Shown here: one piece after another, positions 16,078-24,765 of the stretch | Layout: the number at the start of each line of letters is the position of its first letter | How positions within the stretch are numbered: position 1 is the stretch's first letter | NCBI GenBank assembly: GCA_030533225.1 | Contig: JAUNJO010000002.1 | Span: forward strand, 1-64,000 | From: Eubacteriales bacterium | Lineage (GTDB): Bacteria > Bacillota > Clostridia > Oscillospirales > Acutalibacteraceae | Reading direction: 5' to 3' | Length of the DNA stretch: 64,000 bases | Position numbers and translations under genes: made by a program | Notes under the pieces: model-generated | The model's input: the letters and a program-made list of their open reading frames with translations, nothing else | What the model was told of the DNA's origin: nothing | The model's database searches: none

Positions 16078-16677
16078 ATGAATTCTAAGCTATTCAGGAA
16101 TTTGGAAATACTGGGTATACCCGTGGTTTTCCTGTTTGCTTCATTTCTGCATTTTCTGTATGACATAACGGGGAAATCCGTCTTGGGTTCACTTTTCGGC
16201 TCGGTGAATGAGAGTGTTTGGGAGCATCTGAAGATATTTTTTATTGCCTATGTGTTCTGGGGATTTGTGGAGCTTTTATGGGCAAGACCTAAACTCTCGG
16301 AGTTTATTTTTGCCAAGGCGGTGGGAGTTTATATCCTGTGCTTCCTTATTGCACTTTTCTTTTACATCTATACCTTTTTTACCGGAAAGGCGATTTTTAT
16401 AGTGGATATCATCGCCTCCCTCCTCTTGACTTGCCTTGCACATATAGTGTCCTACAGGCTTACCTTGTGGCAGGGGAATAAGGGGCAGTACTTTGCCTTG
16501 GGGCTTATGATGCTCTTTGTTGGCTTTACCGCGGTGCTGTGCTTTACCTTCTATCCCCCGAAACTTTCGCTTTTCCGGGACCCGATTACAGGAAATTTCG
16601 GTGTGCCCCCAAAAAACATTGACGAGGGAGCGCAGGTTTTGTCTGAGGTTTTCGCCCAAAAGACCACAGCCTCCTAA
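16078..16677 (+). CDS. DUF6512-type integral membrane protein
   Basis: 199 aa with about five membrane segments. The stretch 'GSVNESVWEHLKI' after the first segment is characteristic of the DUF6512 family of uncharacterised Clostridia/bacilli proteins. The conserved Asn, Glu, Trp and His could form a site at the membrane face, but no activity is known. GGGAGG 8 nt upstream supports the ATG. It lies 66 nt after the small protein gene on the same strand, possibly co-transcribed. Confidence 0.82.
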   Translation: MNSKLFRNLEILGIPVVFLFASFLHFLYDITGKSVLGSLFGSVNESVWEHLKIFFIAYVFWGFVELLWARPKLSEFIFAKAVGVYILCFLIALFFYIYTFFTGKAIFIVDIIASLLLTCLAHIVSYRLTLWQGNKGQYFALGLMMLFVGFTAVLCFTFYPPKLSLFRDPITGNFGVPPKNIDEGAQVLSEVFAQKTTAS

Positions 16678-16804
16678 ACTGCGGGGAAAAATTCAAAAAA
16701 ATCGAAAAAACTATTCTCAAAAAGTTAGATTTATGGTATATTAAAATATATATGTCTAAATTTAGGCTTTCGGTAAAGCAGAATAACTGATAAGGAAAAT
16801 AAAC

Positions 16805-17581
16805 ATGCAGGAAAATAACAGAAAATTCGATAAAAACGGCAGAACGGACGCTCCCCGCGAGGATGTTATCTACGGCAGAAATCCCGTAAGTGAGGCGATT
16901 CGCAGCGGCAGAGCCATCGACAGCGTTTTGGTGGCACGAGGCGCTAAAACAGGTGCTATTGTGGGCATTTTAGCCAAGGCGAAGGAGAGAAATCTCCGCA
17001 TCAAAGAGGTTGACCCCAAGAAGCTTGACTATATGTGCGCGGGGGGGCACCATCAGGGAATTGCCGTTTTGTGCGCCGTGTGTGAATATAAGGAGCTTGA
17101 GGATATTTTCGCCCTTGCAGAGGAGAGGGGAGAAGCTCCTTTTGTGATTGTTCTCGACGAGCTTGAGGACCCTCACAACTTAGGTGCAATTATCCGTACT
17201 GCCGAGTGCGCAGGTGCACACGGAGTTATCATCCCGAACCGCAGAAGCGCGGGACTCAGCTTCACCGTGGGAAAATCCTCGGCGGGAGCCGTTGAGTATG
17301 TGCCTGTTGTAAGAGTTCCCAACATCCCCTCGGTGCTTGACACCTTGAAAGAGAGAGGACTGTGGGTATACGGAGCCGACATGGACGGCGAGGACTACAG
17401 AAAATGCGATATGGGCGGTGCCATAGCCTTGGTTATCGGCAACGAGGGCAAGGGTATCGGCAGACTTGTCCGTGAAAAATGCGATGTTATTGTTTCCCTT
17501 CCCATGAAGGGTAAGATTAATTCGCTTAACGCATCCGTTGCGGCAGGAATCCTCATGTACAGAGCCGCGGATTGCAGATAG
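16805..17581 (+). CDS. rlmB: 23S rRNA 2'-O-methyltransferase, TrmH/RlmB family
   Basis: 258 aa. N-terminal substrate-binding domain (~20-95, beginning 'VIYGRNPVSEAI') and SPOUT catalytic domain (~105-258) with the three motifs 'DPHNLGAIIRTAE', 'VIGNEGKGI' and 'SLPMKGKINSLNASVAAGI'. It transfers methyl from AdoMet to a ribose 2'-OH, for RlmB G2251 of 23S rRNA. The deep trefoil-knot family includes close relatives with other rRNA/tRNA targets, so the exact nucleotide is inferred. It lies 13 nt before the pseudo-ATPase gene, so probably one operon. Confidence 0.94.
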   Translation: MQENNRKFDKNGRTDAPREDVIYGRNPVSEAIRSGRAIDSVLVARGAKTGAIVGILAKAKERNLRIKEVDPKKLDYMCAGGHHQGIAVLCAVCEYKELEDIFALAEERGEAPFVIVLDELEDPHNLGAIIRTAECAGAHGVIIPNRRSAGLSFTVGKSSAGAVEYVPVVRVPNIPSVLDTLKERGLWVYGADMDGEDYRKCDMGGAIALVIGNEGKGIGRLVREKCDVIVSLPMKGKINSLNASVAAGILMYRAADCR

Positions 17582-17594
17582 GAGGGAGAGGAAT

Positions 17595-20162
17595 ATGAGC
17601 AAGAAAAACAAGAAGAAACCTGTTGAGCCTCGCACCCGAGACCAAAAGGAAGTGGCGATTGATTCAATCTTAGAGGAAACGCGATTCCTTTCCGAACAGG
17701 AAAAGATGGAAAAAGAGGCCAAAAGAATTGCCGGTGCGCCGAAAATGGAGGAAATTTTCAGCAACAAGAGCAAGGAGGTTCGCCTTACAAACCAAAGTCC
17801 TCTTGACACCTCCGATGACACCGACATAGAGAAAATCGCCGAGGCTGCAGAGCGGACTGCCGAGGTTCAGCCGACGCAGATCACACTTGCCCCCACTTAT
17901 GACGAGAACACCACCGTCAGTGAGGATATAATCGAGGATGTTGAGAGCTTTCATGTACGCTCTATCAATATGAGGGATGTGGAGGGCATAGATGTGTCTC
18001 TTGAAGACGAGGAGACCGAAGAGAAGCCTCCCGAGATGCCAAGCCTTGACATAACCCGGCAGCCTCTTGACGCCGATAAGGGTGAAATCTCCAGCTTCGA
18101 GCGACTTTTCGGAAAACCCAAGCCTGTTTCAGCGGTGCAGACGGTTGTGTCCAGAGTTCCTGTATATCAGCACGAGAGCAAGGTTGAGAAAATTCATGTG
18201 AGAGCAGGTAAATTCTCGGCCGTTGTTGAAAATGAATATAAAAAGTACATTAACTCCCCCAATCCGGTTATCTCTCAGACCTTGAAGCATGAGATGACAG
18301 AGGAGGAAAAGGGTGAAAACCACATCGAAAAAAGTCCGAAGAAGGTCGCCGATAAGGTTATGGGCAAGGTGGTTTCCTTCTTCAGCTCCGACGACAAAGA
18401 GGAGGAAGAGGATTTTAAGGATAAGACCGTGCAGATTGAGGACTACCGCAGTCATCAGGATGCAAAGTCAATTATGGCGGAGATTAATTCCAACATCCGC
18501 AAGATGTTCGTAAACAGCGTTTACACAGGAGTTTTCGGGGGGCTTTCCCTGATTCTCACTGTTGTCACCGTTTTTTTGGGCGAGATGATTTCCGAGAGCT
18601 TTGCGGCTTCTCTGATACTTTCTGTAGTGAGCCTTGTGCTCCTTTTGGCATCCTGTTGGGTTTGCAGAGTTACCCTCATAAACGGACTCAATTCTCTCAA
18701 GCGCTTTAAGGGAAATTCCGACACCGCCGCCGCAGTTTGCGCTGTCGCAACGGTGGTGCAGGGCGTGGTTGCTGTGATTTTCTCCAAAGATTTCTTTGTG
18801 GGTACATATAATATTTACGCTACCGTGGGCATTGCGGCCCTGCTGCTGAACTGCCTCGGTAAACTCCTTTTGGTGCGCAGGGTTAAGGCGAATTTTTCTT
18901 TTGTCTCCCAGAATGCCCCCACCTATGCAGGCAAGATTTACACCAACGAGGATATTGCCCGAAAGCTTATGAGCGGTACTGCTCAGGATAAGCCCATTGT
19001 GGCATATCAGCATGAGACCGACTTTATCGGCGACTTTTTGAGGCTGTCCTATTCTCCCGACCCCTCCGAAGATATGGCAAGCAAAATTGCCCCTGTGGCA
19101 ATTATCGTTTCCCTCTTTGTTGCAATACTTTACGGCATTGTAAGGCGGGACCCTGTGGGTGCTTTCTCCGCCCTTGCGGTTATGACCTGCGTGTCTGCGC
19201 CCATTTGCGATTTGCTTGCAGTCAATCTGCCTCTTTATAAGTTTTGCAGGAATATTTTGGGAAAGAATGCCATGCTCAGCGGTTATCCTGCCGTCAGACA
19301 GTTCTGCGACACAAAGGCGGTAATCTGCGAGGCTCGTGACCTCTATCCCATTGACAGCATCACACTCTGCGGTGTTAAGGCATTTGTGAACACAAGGGTG
19401 GAGGAGAGCTTGCTTTGTGCCGCCGCCATCCTGACTGAAGCTAAAAACCCCATGGCTTGTGTGTTTGACAAGCTTGTGGACGACCACAAGGGCAAGCTTC
19501 CCAAGGTTGAAAGTGTGCTTTATGAGGACAAGTTGGGACTTGTGGGCTTCATCGAGGGTGAGAGAATCCTTGTGGGCAACCGGGGACTTATGGAGAAGTA
19601 CTCCGTCACACCCCCTGAGCAGAGCTTTGAGGATAAGCATAAGAAAGAGGGCAGAGCCGTCACCTACGTGGCACGAAGCGGTGAGCTTGTGGCAATGTTC
19701 GTGGTGTCTTATGCCTCAACCCTGCGAATCGCTCAGCTTCTGCAGCAGGCAGAGGCCAACGGCATAAGCTTCCTTGTGCAGACTACCGACTGCAACATCA
19801 CGGGGGAGAAAATTGCCGATGATTTCGGTATCTTCTTCAGAAGCATCAAGGTGCTTCCCACAGGACTTGGAAATGTGTGTATCGAGATTACCTCTCAGAA
19901 AGAGGACACCTCAAGAGGCTACCTTGCAACCCGAGGCTCGTTTTTCTCTTTGCTTCGGGGAATTTCCGGCTGTGTCAGACTTCGCAGCAACATCACCCTT
20001 GCGGTGATTATCCAGCTTATGGGCGTTGTTTTGGGTATGCTTTTGGGAGCAACCATTATACTCTTTGCAGGAGTTGGGACTTTAGGCTCTGTTGAAGTGC
20101 TTATATTCATGTTGTTCTGGGCGGCGGCAGCCATTGTTGCCCCTGCAATTCAGAAACCCTGA
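17595..20162 (+). CDS. P-type ATPase-like membrane protein lacking catalytic motifs (pseudoenzyme)
   Basis: 855 aa. The first ~300 residues are charged and low in predicted order (Lys/Glu-rich). After this come about eight membrane segments (roughly 308-330, 336-358, 380-400, 410-432, 495-515, 522-546, 793-818, 828-850) around a cytoplasmic part of ~245 residues. The order and motifs mimic a P1B-type ATPase: 'MTCVSAPICDLLAVNLP' at the CPx segment, then 'AVICEARDLYPIDSITLCGVK' in two parts at the phosphorylation site, 'ILVGNRGLM' in the N-domain, and 'GRAVTYVA' with 'QTTDCN' (D732) at the TGD position. But DKTGT is absent (E579 sits at the Asp position), the A-domain TGE is not seen, and the GDGxND hinge is missing. 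It cannot pump by the normal cycle. GGAGGGAGAGG precedes ATG 17595. Probably regulatory or structural. Confidence 0.8.
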   Translation: MSKKNKKKPVEPRTRDQKEVAIDSILEETRFLSEQEKMEKEAKRIAGAPKMEEIFSNKSKEVRLTNQSPLDTSDDTDIEKIAEAAERTAEVQPTQITLAPTYDENTTVSEDIIEDVESFHVRSINMRDVEGIDVSLEDEETEEKPPEMPSLDITRQPLDADKGEISSFERLFGKPKPVSAVQTVVSRVPVYQHESKVEKIHVRAGKFSAVVENEYKKYINSPNPVISQTLKHEMTEEEKGENHIEKSPKKVADKVMGKVVSFFSSDDKEEEEDFKDKTVQIEDYRSHQDAKSIMAEINSNIRKMFVNSVYTGVFGGLSLILTVVTVFLGEMISESFAASLILSVVSLVLLLASCWVCRVTLINGLNSLKRFKGNSDTAAAVCAVATVVQGVVAVIFSKDFFVGTYNIYATVGIAALLLNCLGKLLLVRRVKANFSFVSQNAPTYAGKIYTNEDIARKLMSGTAQDKPIVAYQHETDFIGDFLRLSYSPDPSEDMASKIAPVAIIVSLFVAILYGIVRRDPVGAFSALAVMTCVSAPICDLLAVNLPLYKFCRNILGKNAMLSGYPAVRQFCDTKAVICEARDLYPIDSITLCGVKAFVNTRVEESLLCAAAILTEAKNPMACVFDKLVDDHKGKLPKVESVLYEDKLGLVGFIEGERILVGNRGLMEKYSVTPPEQSFEDKHKKEGRAVTYVARSGELVAMFVVSYASTLRIAQLLQQAEANGISFLVQTTDCNITGEKIADDFGIFFRSIKVLPTGLGNVCIEITSQKEDTSRGYLATRGSFFSLLRGISGCVRLRSNITLAVIIQLMGVVLGMLLGATIILFAGVGTLGSVEVLIFMLFWAAAAIVAPAIQKP

Positions 20163-20213
20163 GCTTATAAGCGGTGACCGTGAGGAATTTACTGTTTTTA
20201 GGAGTTGATATAT

Positions 20214-20867
20214 ATGTATATTGCACCGTCGCTTCTCTCCTGCGATTTCTCCCGCTTCGGTGAGGAAATCGCAAGAATGGACAAGGCAGGGGCAGACTAC
20301 ATGCACCTTGATGTTATGGACGGCCACTTTGTGCCGAATCTTACCTTTGGCGCACCTGTTCTCAAGTGGGTCAGGCCCTTTTCCGAAAAGCCCTTCGATG
20401 TGCATCTTATGATTTCCGAGCCGCTTCGCTATATTGATGATTTCGCCAAAGCCGGCGCCGACATCATCACCTTTCATGTTGAGGCAGACAGCGACATAGA
20501 TGAGACTATCGCCAAGGTCAGGAGCCACGGCATTAAGGTGGGACTTGTCATAAAGCCGAAAACTCCTGCCGAGGCAGTTTTCCCTTACCTTGAAAAGCTG
20601 GATATGGTCCTCGTTATGAGCGTTGAGCCGGGCTTCGGCGGTCAGTCCTTTATGGCGGACATGCTCCCCAAGGTTACGGCAATCAGGGAGGAAGCAAACC
20701 GCTTGGGCCTTGAGGATTTCCTTATTGAGATTGACGGGGGAATCGGTGAGCAGAATATTAAGCAGGCACATGACGCAGGTGTGGATATTTGCGTTGCCGG
20801 TACTTCTGTATTTAAGGCTGAGGACGCAGAAAAGGCCATAAAAAACCTAAAGGCTCTCTGCGAATAA
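20214..20867 (+). CDS. rpe: Ribulose-phosphate 3-epimerase
   Basis: 217 aa TIM barrel. It interconverts ribulose-5-phosphate and xylulose-5-phosphate in the pentose phosphate pathway. Visible motifs: 'APSLLSCDF', metal ligands in 'MHLDVMDGHFVPN', 'VMSVEPGFGGQ' and 'IEIDGGI' with phosphate-binding 'VAGTSVF' at the end. AGGAG 9 nt before ATG 20214 decides the start. It follows the pseudo-ATPase gene by 51 nt. rpe beside rRNA modification or rsgA/prkC genes is common in Firmicutes. Confidence 0.97.
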   Translation: MYIAPSLLSCDFSRFGEEIARMDKAGADYMHLDVMDGHFVPNLTFGAPVLKWVRPFSEKPFDVHLMISEPLRYIDDFAKAGADIITFHVEADSDIDETIAKVRSHGIKVGLVIKPKTPAEAVFPYLEKLDMVLVMSVEPGFGGQSFMADMLPKVTAIREEANRLGLEDFLIEIDGGIGEQNIKQAHDAGVDICVAGTSVFKAEDAEKAIKNLKALCE

Positions 20868-20912
20868 TCGGCGGATTTTGTTCTTTGTAAAAGTTAAACT
20901 TGCTAAAATATC

Positions 20913-20999
20913 AGTCCCCTTTGAGAAGCGTTACTGTTTGCTGATTGACTGATACTAATTTCTGATTTTTATGAGGTATCAGTAAAAAGGGGACTTTTG
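20913..20999 (+). terminator. Nested hairpin after rpe
   Basis: Outer 10-bp stem AGTCCCCTTT (20913-20922) with AAAGGGGACT (20986-20995) encloses an 8-bp stem ACTGATAC (20948-20955) with GTATCAGT (20976-20983). A short TTTT follows. It is probably the terminator of rlmB-rpe or a structured leader element for the MBOAT operon. Confidence 0.55.
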
Positions 21000-21119
21000 C
21001 TCTGTTATATAGATATAATCCTACTCTTTGCGGCACAATAGATTTGTGCGTCTGCTTTTTTGTGCCGGTGCAAGTTTTTCATCGGCAAAGAGTTAAAAAT
21101 TTCGGGAAAGGGGATATGT

Positions 21120-22511
21120 ATGGTATTTTCAAGCCTTACCTTCTGGTTTTTCTACTTGCCTGCGGTACTTCTGTGTTACTTTGTTGTACCCCGCAAGTTT
21201 AGAAACTGGGTGCTGTTTTTTGTGAGCCTTGCCTTCTACGGCTGGGGCGAGCCTATTTATATCGTACTGATGCTCGTTACCATTCTGATAAACTACCTGG
21301 CAGGTTTGCTCATTGCAAAATTCAGGGAAAACCCCGGAATGAAATGCCTGTGGCTTGTACTGTCCGTGGTGCTCAACCTGGGCTTTTTGGTGTTCTTCAA
21401 GTATTCCGGCATGATTGTGGATACTCTCAACCTGCTGCCACGTGTGAATATCGTCTTTGACGCACCCTCACTTCCCATCGGCATCAGTTTCTACACCTTC
21501 CAGGCAATGAGCTACACCATTGACGTTTACAGGGAGGACACTCCCGAGCAGAAAAATCCCATGCTCCTTTCCACCTATGTTACGCTTTTTCCTCAGCTTA
21601 TCGCCGGTCCCATTGTTCGCTATCGGGATGTTGCAGATCAGCTTACAGGCAGACGGGAGACTGTAGAAAAATTCTCAAAGGGCGTCATTCTGTTCCTTGT
21701 GGGACTTTCCAAGAAAATTCTGCTTGCCAATCAATTCGCTGCCATGTGGCAGAATTTGGGCGCCGAAAACACAGAGGGTATTTTGGCACGCTGGGGCGGA
21801 CTTGTGGCGCTGACGCTGCAGATTTACTTTGACTTCTCAGGTTACAGCGACATGGCCCGGGGACTGGGAAAGATGCTGGGCTTTGAGTTTATGGAGAACT
21901 TCAACTACCCCTACATTTCAAAGTCAATCACAGATTTCTGGCGCAGATGGCACATTTCCCTCTCCACTTGGTTCAGAGATTATCTGTATATTCCCCTGGG
22001 CGGTAACCGTCGGGGAATGGGGCGTCAGATTCTCAATCTCTTTATTGTTTGGGCGGCAACGGGAATTTGGCACGGCGCCGCTTACAACTTCCTTTTGTGG
22101 GGACTTTACTTCTTCGTGCTTCTTGTTCTGGAAAAATTCTTCCTGCTGAAAGTACTTAAGAAAATCCCCGGCGTTTTCAGTCACATTTACGCTCTGTTCT
22201 TCATAATGATTGGCTGGGCGATTTTCAACTTCGAGAATATGGGCGAGCTGTTTTCATACCTCGGGGGACTCTTTAGTTTTTCGGAGGGACTGTTCACTCA
22301 GGAGGGTTTATCGGTGCTCTTAAGCTATCTGCCCATTACCCTTGTGGGTATGGTTTTATCCACACCTATTCTCAGAAAATTTTACTACAAGTGGCAGGAC
22401 AAAAAGTTCTTCCCCTTTGTAATCTGCGTGTTTGCGGTTGCAGTAATGCTTCTTTGCACCGCTTCCCTTGTAAACGACAGCTACAATCCCTTTATTTACT
22501 TTAGATTTTAA
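21120..22511 (+). CDS. MBOAT-family O-acyltransferase (AlgI/DltB-like)
   Basis: 463 aa, ~11 membrane segments. Residues 'FWRRWHISLSTWFRDYLYIP' and 'LGGNRRG' and the catalytic His in 'TGIWHGAAYNFLLWG' (H318) define the AlgI/DltB branch of MBOAT. These proteins hand acyl (usually acetyl) groups across the membrane to a secreted partner that modifies a cell-surface polymer. The immediate downstream gene is a DHHW/SGNH-like protein, the usual partner. AAAGGGG upstream and the family-typical N-terminus 'MVFSSLTFWFFYLP' fix the start. The polymer acylated is unknown. Confidence 0.95.
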   Translation: MVFSSLTFWFFYLPAVLLCYFVVPRKFRNWVLFFVSLAFYGWGEPIYIVLMLVTILINYLAGLLIAKFRENPGMKCLWLVLSVVLNLGFLVFFKYSGMIVDTLNLLPRVNIVFDAPSLPIGISFYTFQAMSYTIDVYREDTPEQKNPMLLSTYVTLFPQLIAGPIVRYRDVADQLTGRRETVEKFSKGVILFLVGLSKKILLANQFAAMWQNLGAENTEGILARWGGLVALTLQIYFDFSGYSDMARGLGKMLGFEFMENFNYPYISKSITDFWRRWHISLSTWFRDYLYIPLGGNRRGMGRQILNLFIVWAATGIWHGAAYNFLLWGLYFFVLLVLEKFFLLKVLKKIPGVFSHIYALFFIMIGWAIFNFENMGELFSYLGGLFSFSEGLFTQEGLSVLLSYLPITLVGMVLSTPILRKFYYKWQDKKFFPFVICVFAVAVMLLCTASLVNDSYNPFIYFRF

Positions 22512-22537
22512 CCCTGATTATACGGAGGTGAAAAACC

Positions 22538-23677
22538 TTGAACAGCAAAAAAGCGCAGATTTCCCTTGTGGCAATCTTCCTTGCCTTTACATTCATCTTG
22601 ACCGGGGCATTCTTTATAATTCCTAAGAAGGACTACAGTTCTCAGGAGAAGCGCTATCTTGCGAAATTTCCTGAAATATCCCTTGAAAATTTCCTAAGCG
22701 GAAAGTTTACCTCCTCCCTTGAGGGTGGTGAAAACGGCGGTTATATTCCCGACCATTTTCCCTTCAGAAGCTTTTTTGTGGGGCTCAATTCCTACGCCAA
22801 TCTGGTAATAGGCTCAACAGCCTCGAACGGCTATTATTACGCGGATGAGGGATATATCATCACAAAACCTCCGAAATACGACTCTGCCGCGCAGAATCTG
22901 AGGCTCATAAATGACTTTGCCGCCTCTTTTGACGAGGTAAACCTTATGGTTGTGCCCTCGCCGGGATACATCCTTGAGGACAAGCTGCCTCTCAACCGCA
23001 CCGACTATCCCGACAAAGAGGTTTATAGCACACTCTCACGGGAAAAAGCGGACAATGTAAACCTGATTAACCTCGAAAATGCTTTTAAGAGCGAAAACGA
23101 AAAGGGCACACAGCTTTACTACAGAACCGACCACCACTGGACTTCTGCCGGCGCCTATCTGGGTTATACCGAGCTTTGCGGGGATATGGGACTTTCTCCC
23201 GTAAAGGCGGACAGTCTGACTGTCAGCAAGTACGAAAATTTCTACGGCACAACCTACTCATCAAGCGGATACTTTCTCACTGCTCCCGACACCTTGGAGA
23301 TTTGGGAGAACGAAGAACTGAACCGTGTAAAAGTGAACATCATTGAAGGCAAAGAGAAAAAGACCTTTGACAGCATGTACTTTCCCGCCCATCTTGAAGA
23401 GGACGATATGTACCCGGTTTTCCTGGACGGAAACCACGCTTTGACGGAGATTGAGAACCCTGCCTCTGAATCGGACAGAAGCCTGGTTATTGTGAAGGAC
23501 AGCTACGCTCATTGTATGGCCCCGTTCCTTGTGAACAACTACCAAAAGGTTGTTATGGTGGATTTAAGGTATTATAAGGACAGCGTTTCCAAGCTTTGCG
23601 ATGAAAATACGGATATTCTTTTCCTCTATGGCATGAACAACTTTACAACCGACAAGAATTTGGCTTTTCTTCAGTAG
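22538..23677 (+). CDS. DHHW-family (AlgX/AlgJ-like) SGNH-type acyltransferase partner
   Basis: 379 aa. One N-terminal signal anchor (~7-28), then an extracytoplasmic SGNH-like domain with the family motif DHHW (198-201, in 'RTDHHWTSAGAYLGY') and a catalytic-Ser block 'VIVKDSYAHCMAPFL' near residue 320. The start is a TTG, chosen because GGAGGTG ends 7 nt before it. It lies 26 nt downstream of the MBOAT gene, so it probably receives the acyl group from it and transfers it to a surface glycan. Followed by a terminator. Confidence 0.9.
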   Translation: MNSKKAQISLVAIFLAFTFILTGAFFIIPKKDYSSQEKRYLAKFPEISLENFLSGKFTSSLEGGENGGYIPDHFPFRSFFVGLNSYANLVIGSTASNGYYYADEGYIITKPPKYDSAAQNLRLINDFAASFDEVNLMVVPSPGYILEDKLPLNRTDYPDKEVYSTLSREKADNVNLINLENAFKSENEKGTQLYYRTDHHWTSAGAYLGYTELCGDMGLSPVKADSLTVSKYENFYGTTYSSSGYFLTAPDTLEIWENEELNRVKVNIIEGKEKKTFDSMYFPAHLEEDDMYPVFLDGNHALTEIENPASESDRSLVIVKDSYAHCMAPFLVNNYQKVVMVDLRYYKDSVSKLCDENTDILFLYGMNNFTTDKNLAFLQ

Positions 23678-23694
23678 TGAGAAAACCTCATAAC

Positions 23695-23737
23695 AAAAGA
23701 GCTGTAAAAACGAAAGTCTTTACAGCTCTTTTTTTGA
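23695..23737 (+). terminator. Terminator of MBOAT-DHHW operon
   Basis: Stem agagctgtaaa with tttacagctct followed by seven Ts. Confidence 0.92.
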
Positions 23738-24010
23738 TTAATTAGTGTAAAACCTCCGGCTTAGCCGGTGAACAAAAAACTTTAGTTATTCCAAGTCCCG
23801 CCACAGCGATGGGGCAGATTGTCATTATAAAACAATCCTCCCGACAGCCTTCGGCTGCCACCCTCCTTTACACAAGGAGGGCTTTAGACCGCATTTGCGG
23901 TGGCAGGGCAAGTAATACCGGTGAAAAATTCAGTGCGTCTATAGATGCATGCCGGTATACTGCCCTTCATTAAAATAAACAAACCTCCGGCTTAGCCGGA
24001 GGTTTTGATT
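23738..24010. repeat. Composite intergenic palindromic repeat region
   Basis: The 351-nt gap 23678-24028 holds no gene. 'cctccggcttagccgg' occurs twice (near 23753 and 23983). Between them are 'gacagccttcggctgcc', 'cctcctttacacaaggagg', and arms 'gggcaagtaataccgg'/'ccggtatactgccc' that can pair. The right copy (23981-24010, with Ts on both sides) also works as terminator for the minus-strand Nudix gene. The 'acaaggaggg' part resembles the ends of the element at 32215-32534. Confidence 0.6.
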
Positions 24011-24028
24011 TTTTGGCTATGTTTTGAG

Positions 24029-24733
24029 TTAGACTTTATCGGGATTTTCCGAAAGATACTGCCTTACCTTGTCGATAATTCGGCAGTCATTGTCGTAATT
24101 GCAGGCGCCTCTTGCGGTTTGCAGGGGCACCCAGTTATATGCGGCAATTTCGCTTTCCTGCACCTTGACGCGGTTGCTGTCGGCAACTGCCAGAAAGAAC
24201 ACAACCCTCTTGCGGATTTTACCGAAGGGACAGTAGTCACTGACCTCTCGGAATCCGTCCAGGATTTTAACATCAAGGTCGGTTTCCTCCTTGATTTCCC
24301 TGACGGCAGTCTCCTTTTCGTGCTCGTTAAACTCCACATGGCCCTTGGGGAAGCTGTAGAAGCGGCCGTTGTTGTTGCGAACCATAAGCACCATAATTTC
24401 TCCCGAGCGTCTGTCTCTGTGGAGTATTACCGCACCGCAGGACTTTTCGTAAAGACAGCTGATTTTATTGATTTTCAGGGTTTTTAACTTGCTAAGTCTG
24501 TCCAGAATATCCGGCTCATACATGATTTCTCCCCTTGGGGACACAACAAGTCGCTGTGAGTCGTCGCTTAAGGTTATCACCGCGGTGACAATTCCCGGGA
24601 AGCTGTCGCCCACAGGATTTTTCGAAACTATGAAAACGCTGTTATTCGCGTTTGAGTCGCTGATATATCCGGAGTATAATCCCTCCTCCGAGAGAGTTCC
24701 GTATTTGTTGACAAATACTTCCGTTGAAAGCAT
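24029..24733 (-). CDS. Nudix hydrolase
   Basis: 234 aa. A C-terminal Nudix domain (~95-225) has a complete Nudix box from 'GHVEFNEHEKETAVREIKEE' onward, with the GX5EX7REUXEEXGU Glu residues for Mg2+. It hydrolyses a nucleoside diphosphate linked to another group; substrate not predictable, although this small type often acts on diadenosine polyphosphates. The N-terminal ~95 residues are a separate beta-rich domain that I do not recognise. Start ATG 24733 is decided by GGAGG 7 nt upstream; a much longer in-frame extension would overlap the neighbour. It lies 33 nt after the second DHHW gene on the same strand. Confidence 0.9.
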   Translation of the reverse strand: MLSTEVFVNKYGTLSEEGLYSGYISDSNANNSVFIVSKNPVGDSFPGIVTAVITLSDDSQRLVVSPRGEIMYEPDILDRLSKLKTLKINKISCLYEKSCGAVILHRDRRSGEIMVLMVRNNNGRFYSFPKGHVEFNEHEKETAVREIKEETDLDVKILDGFREVSDYCPFGKIRKRVVFFLAVADSNRVKVQESEIAAYNWVPLQTARGACNYDNDCRIIDKVRQYLSENPDKV

Positions 24734-24765
24734 ACACATTCCTCCTTTTCGGTGAAAACGACCGA

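Noticed and set aside
18468..19640. 390-codon open frame antisense to the pseudo-ATPase gene
   Set aside because: No ribosome binding site or family similarity; His/Gly/Lys-rich composition typical of the shadow of a codon-biased gene on the other strand.
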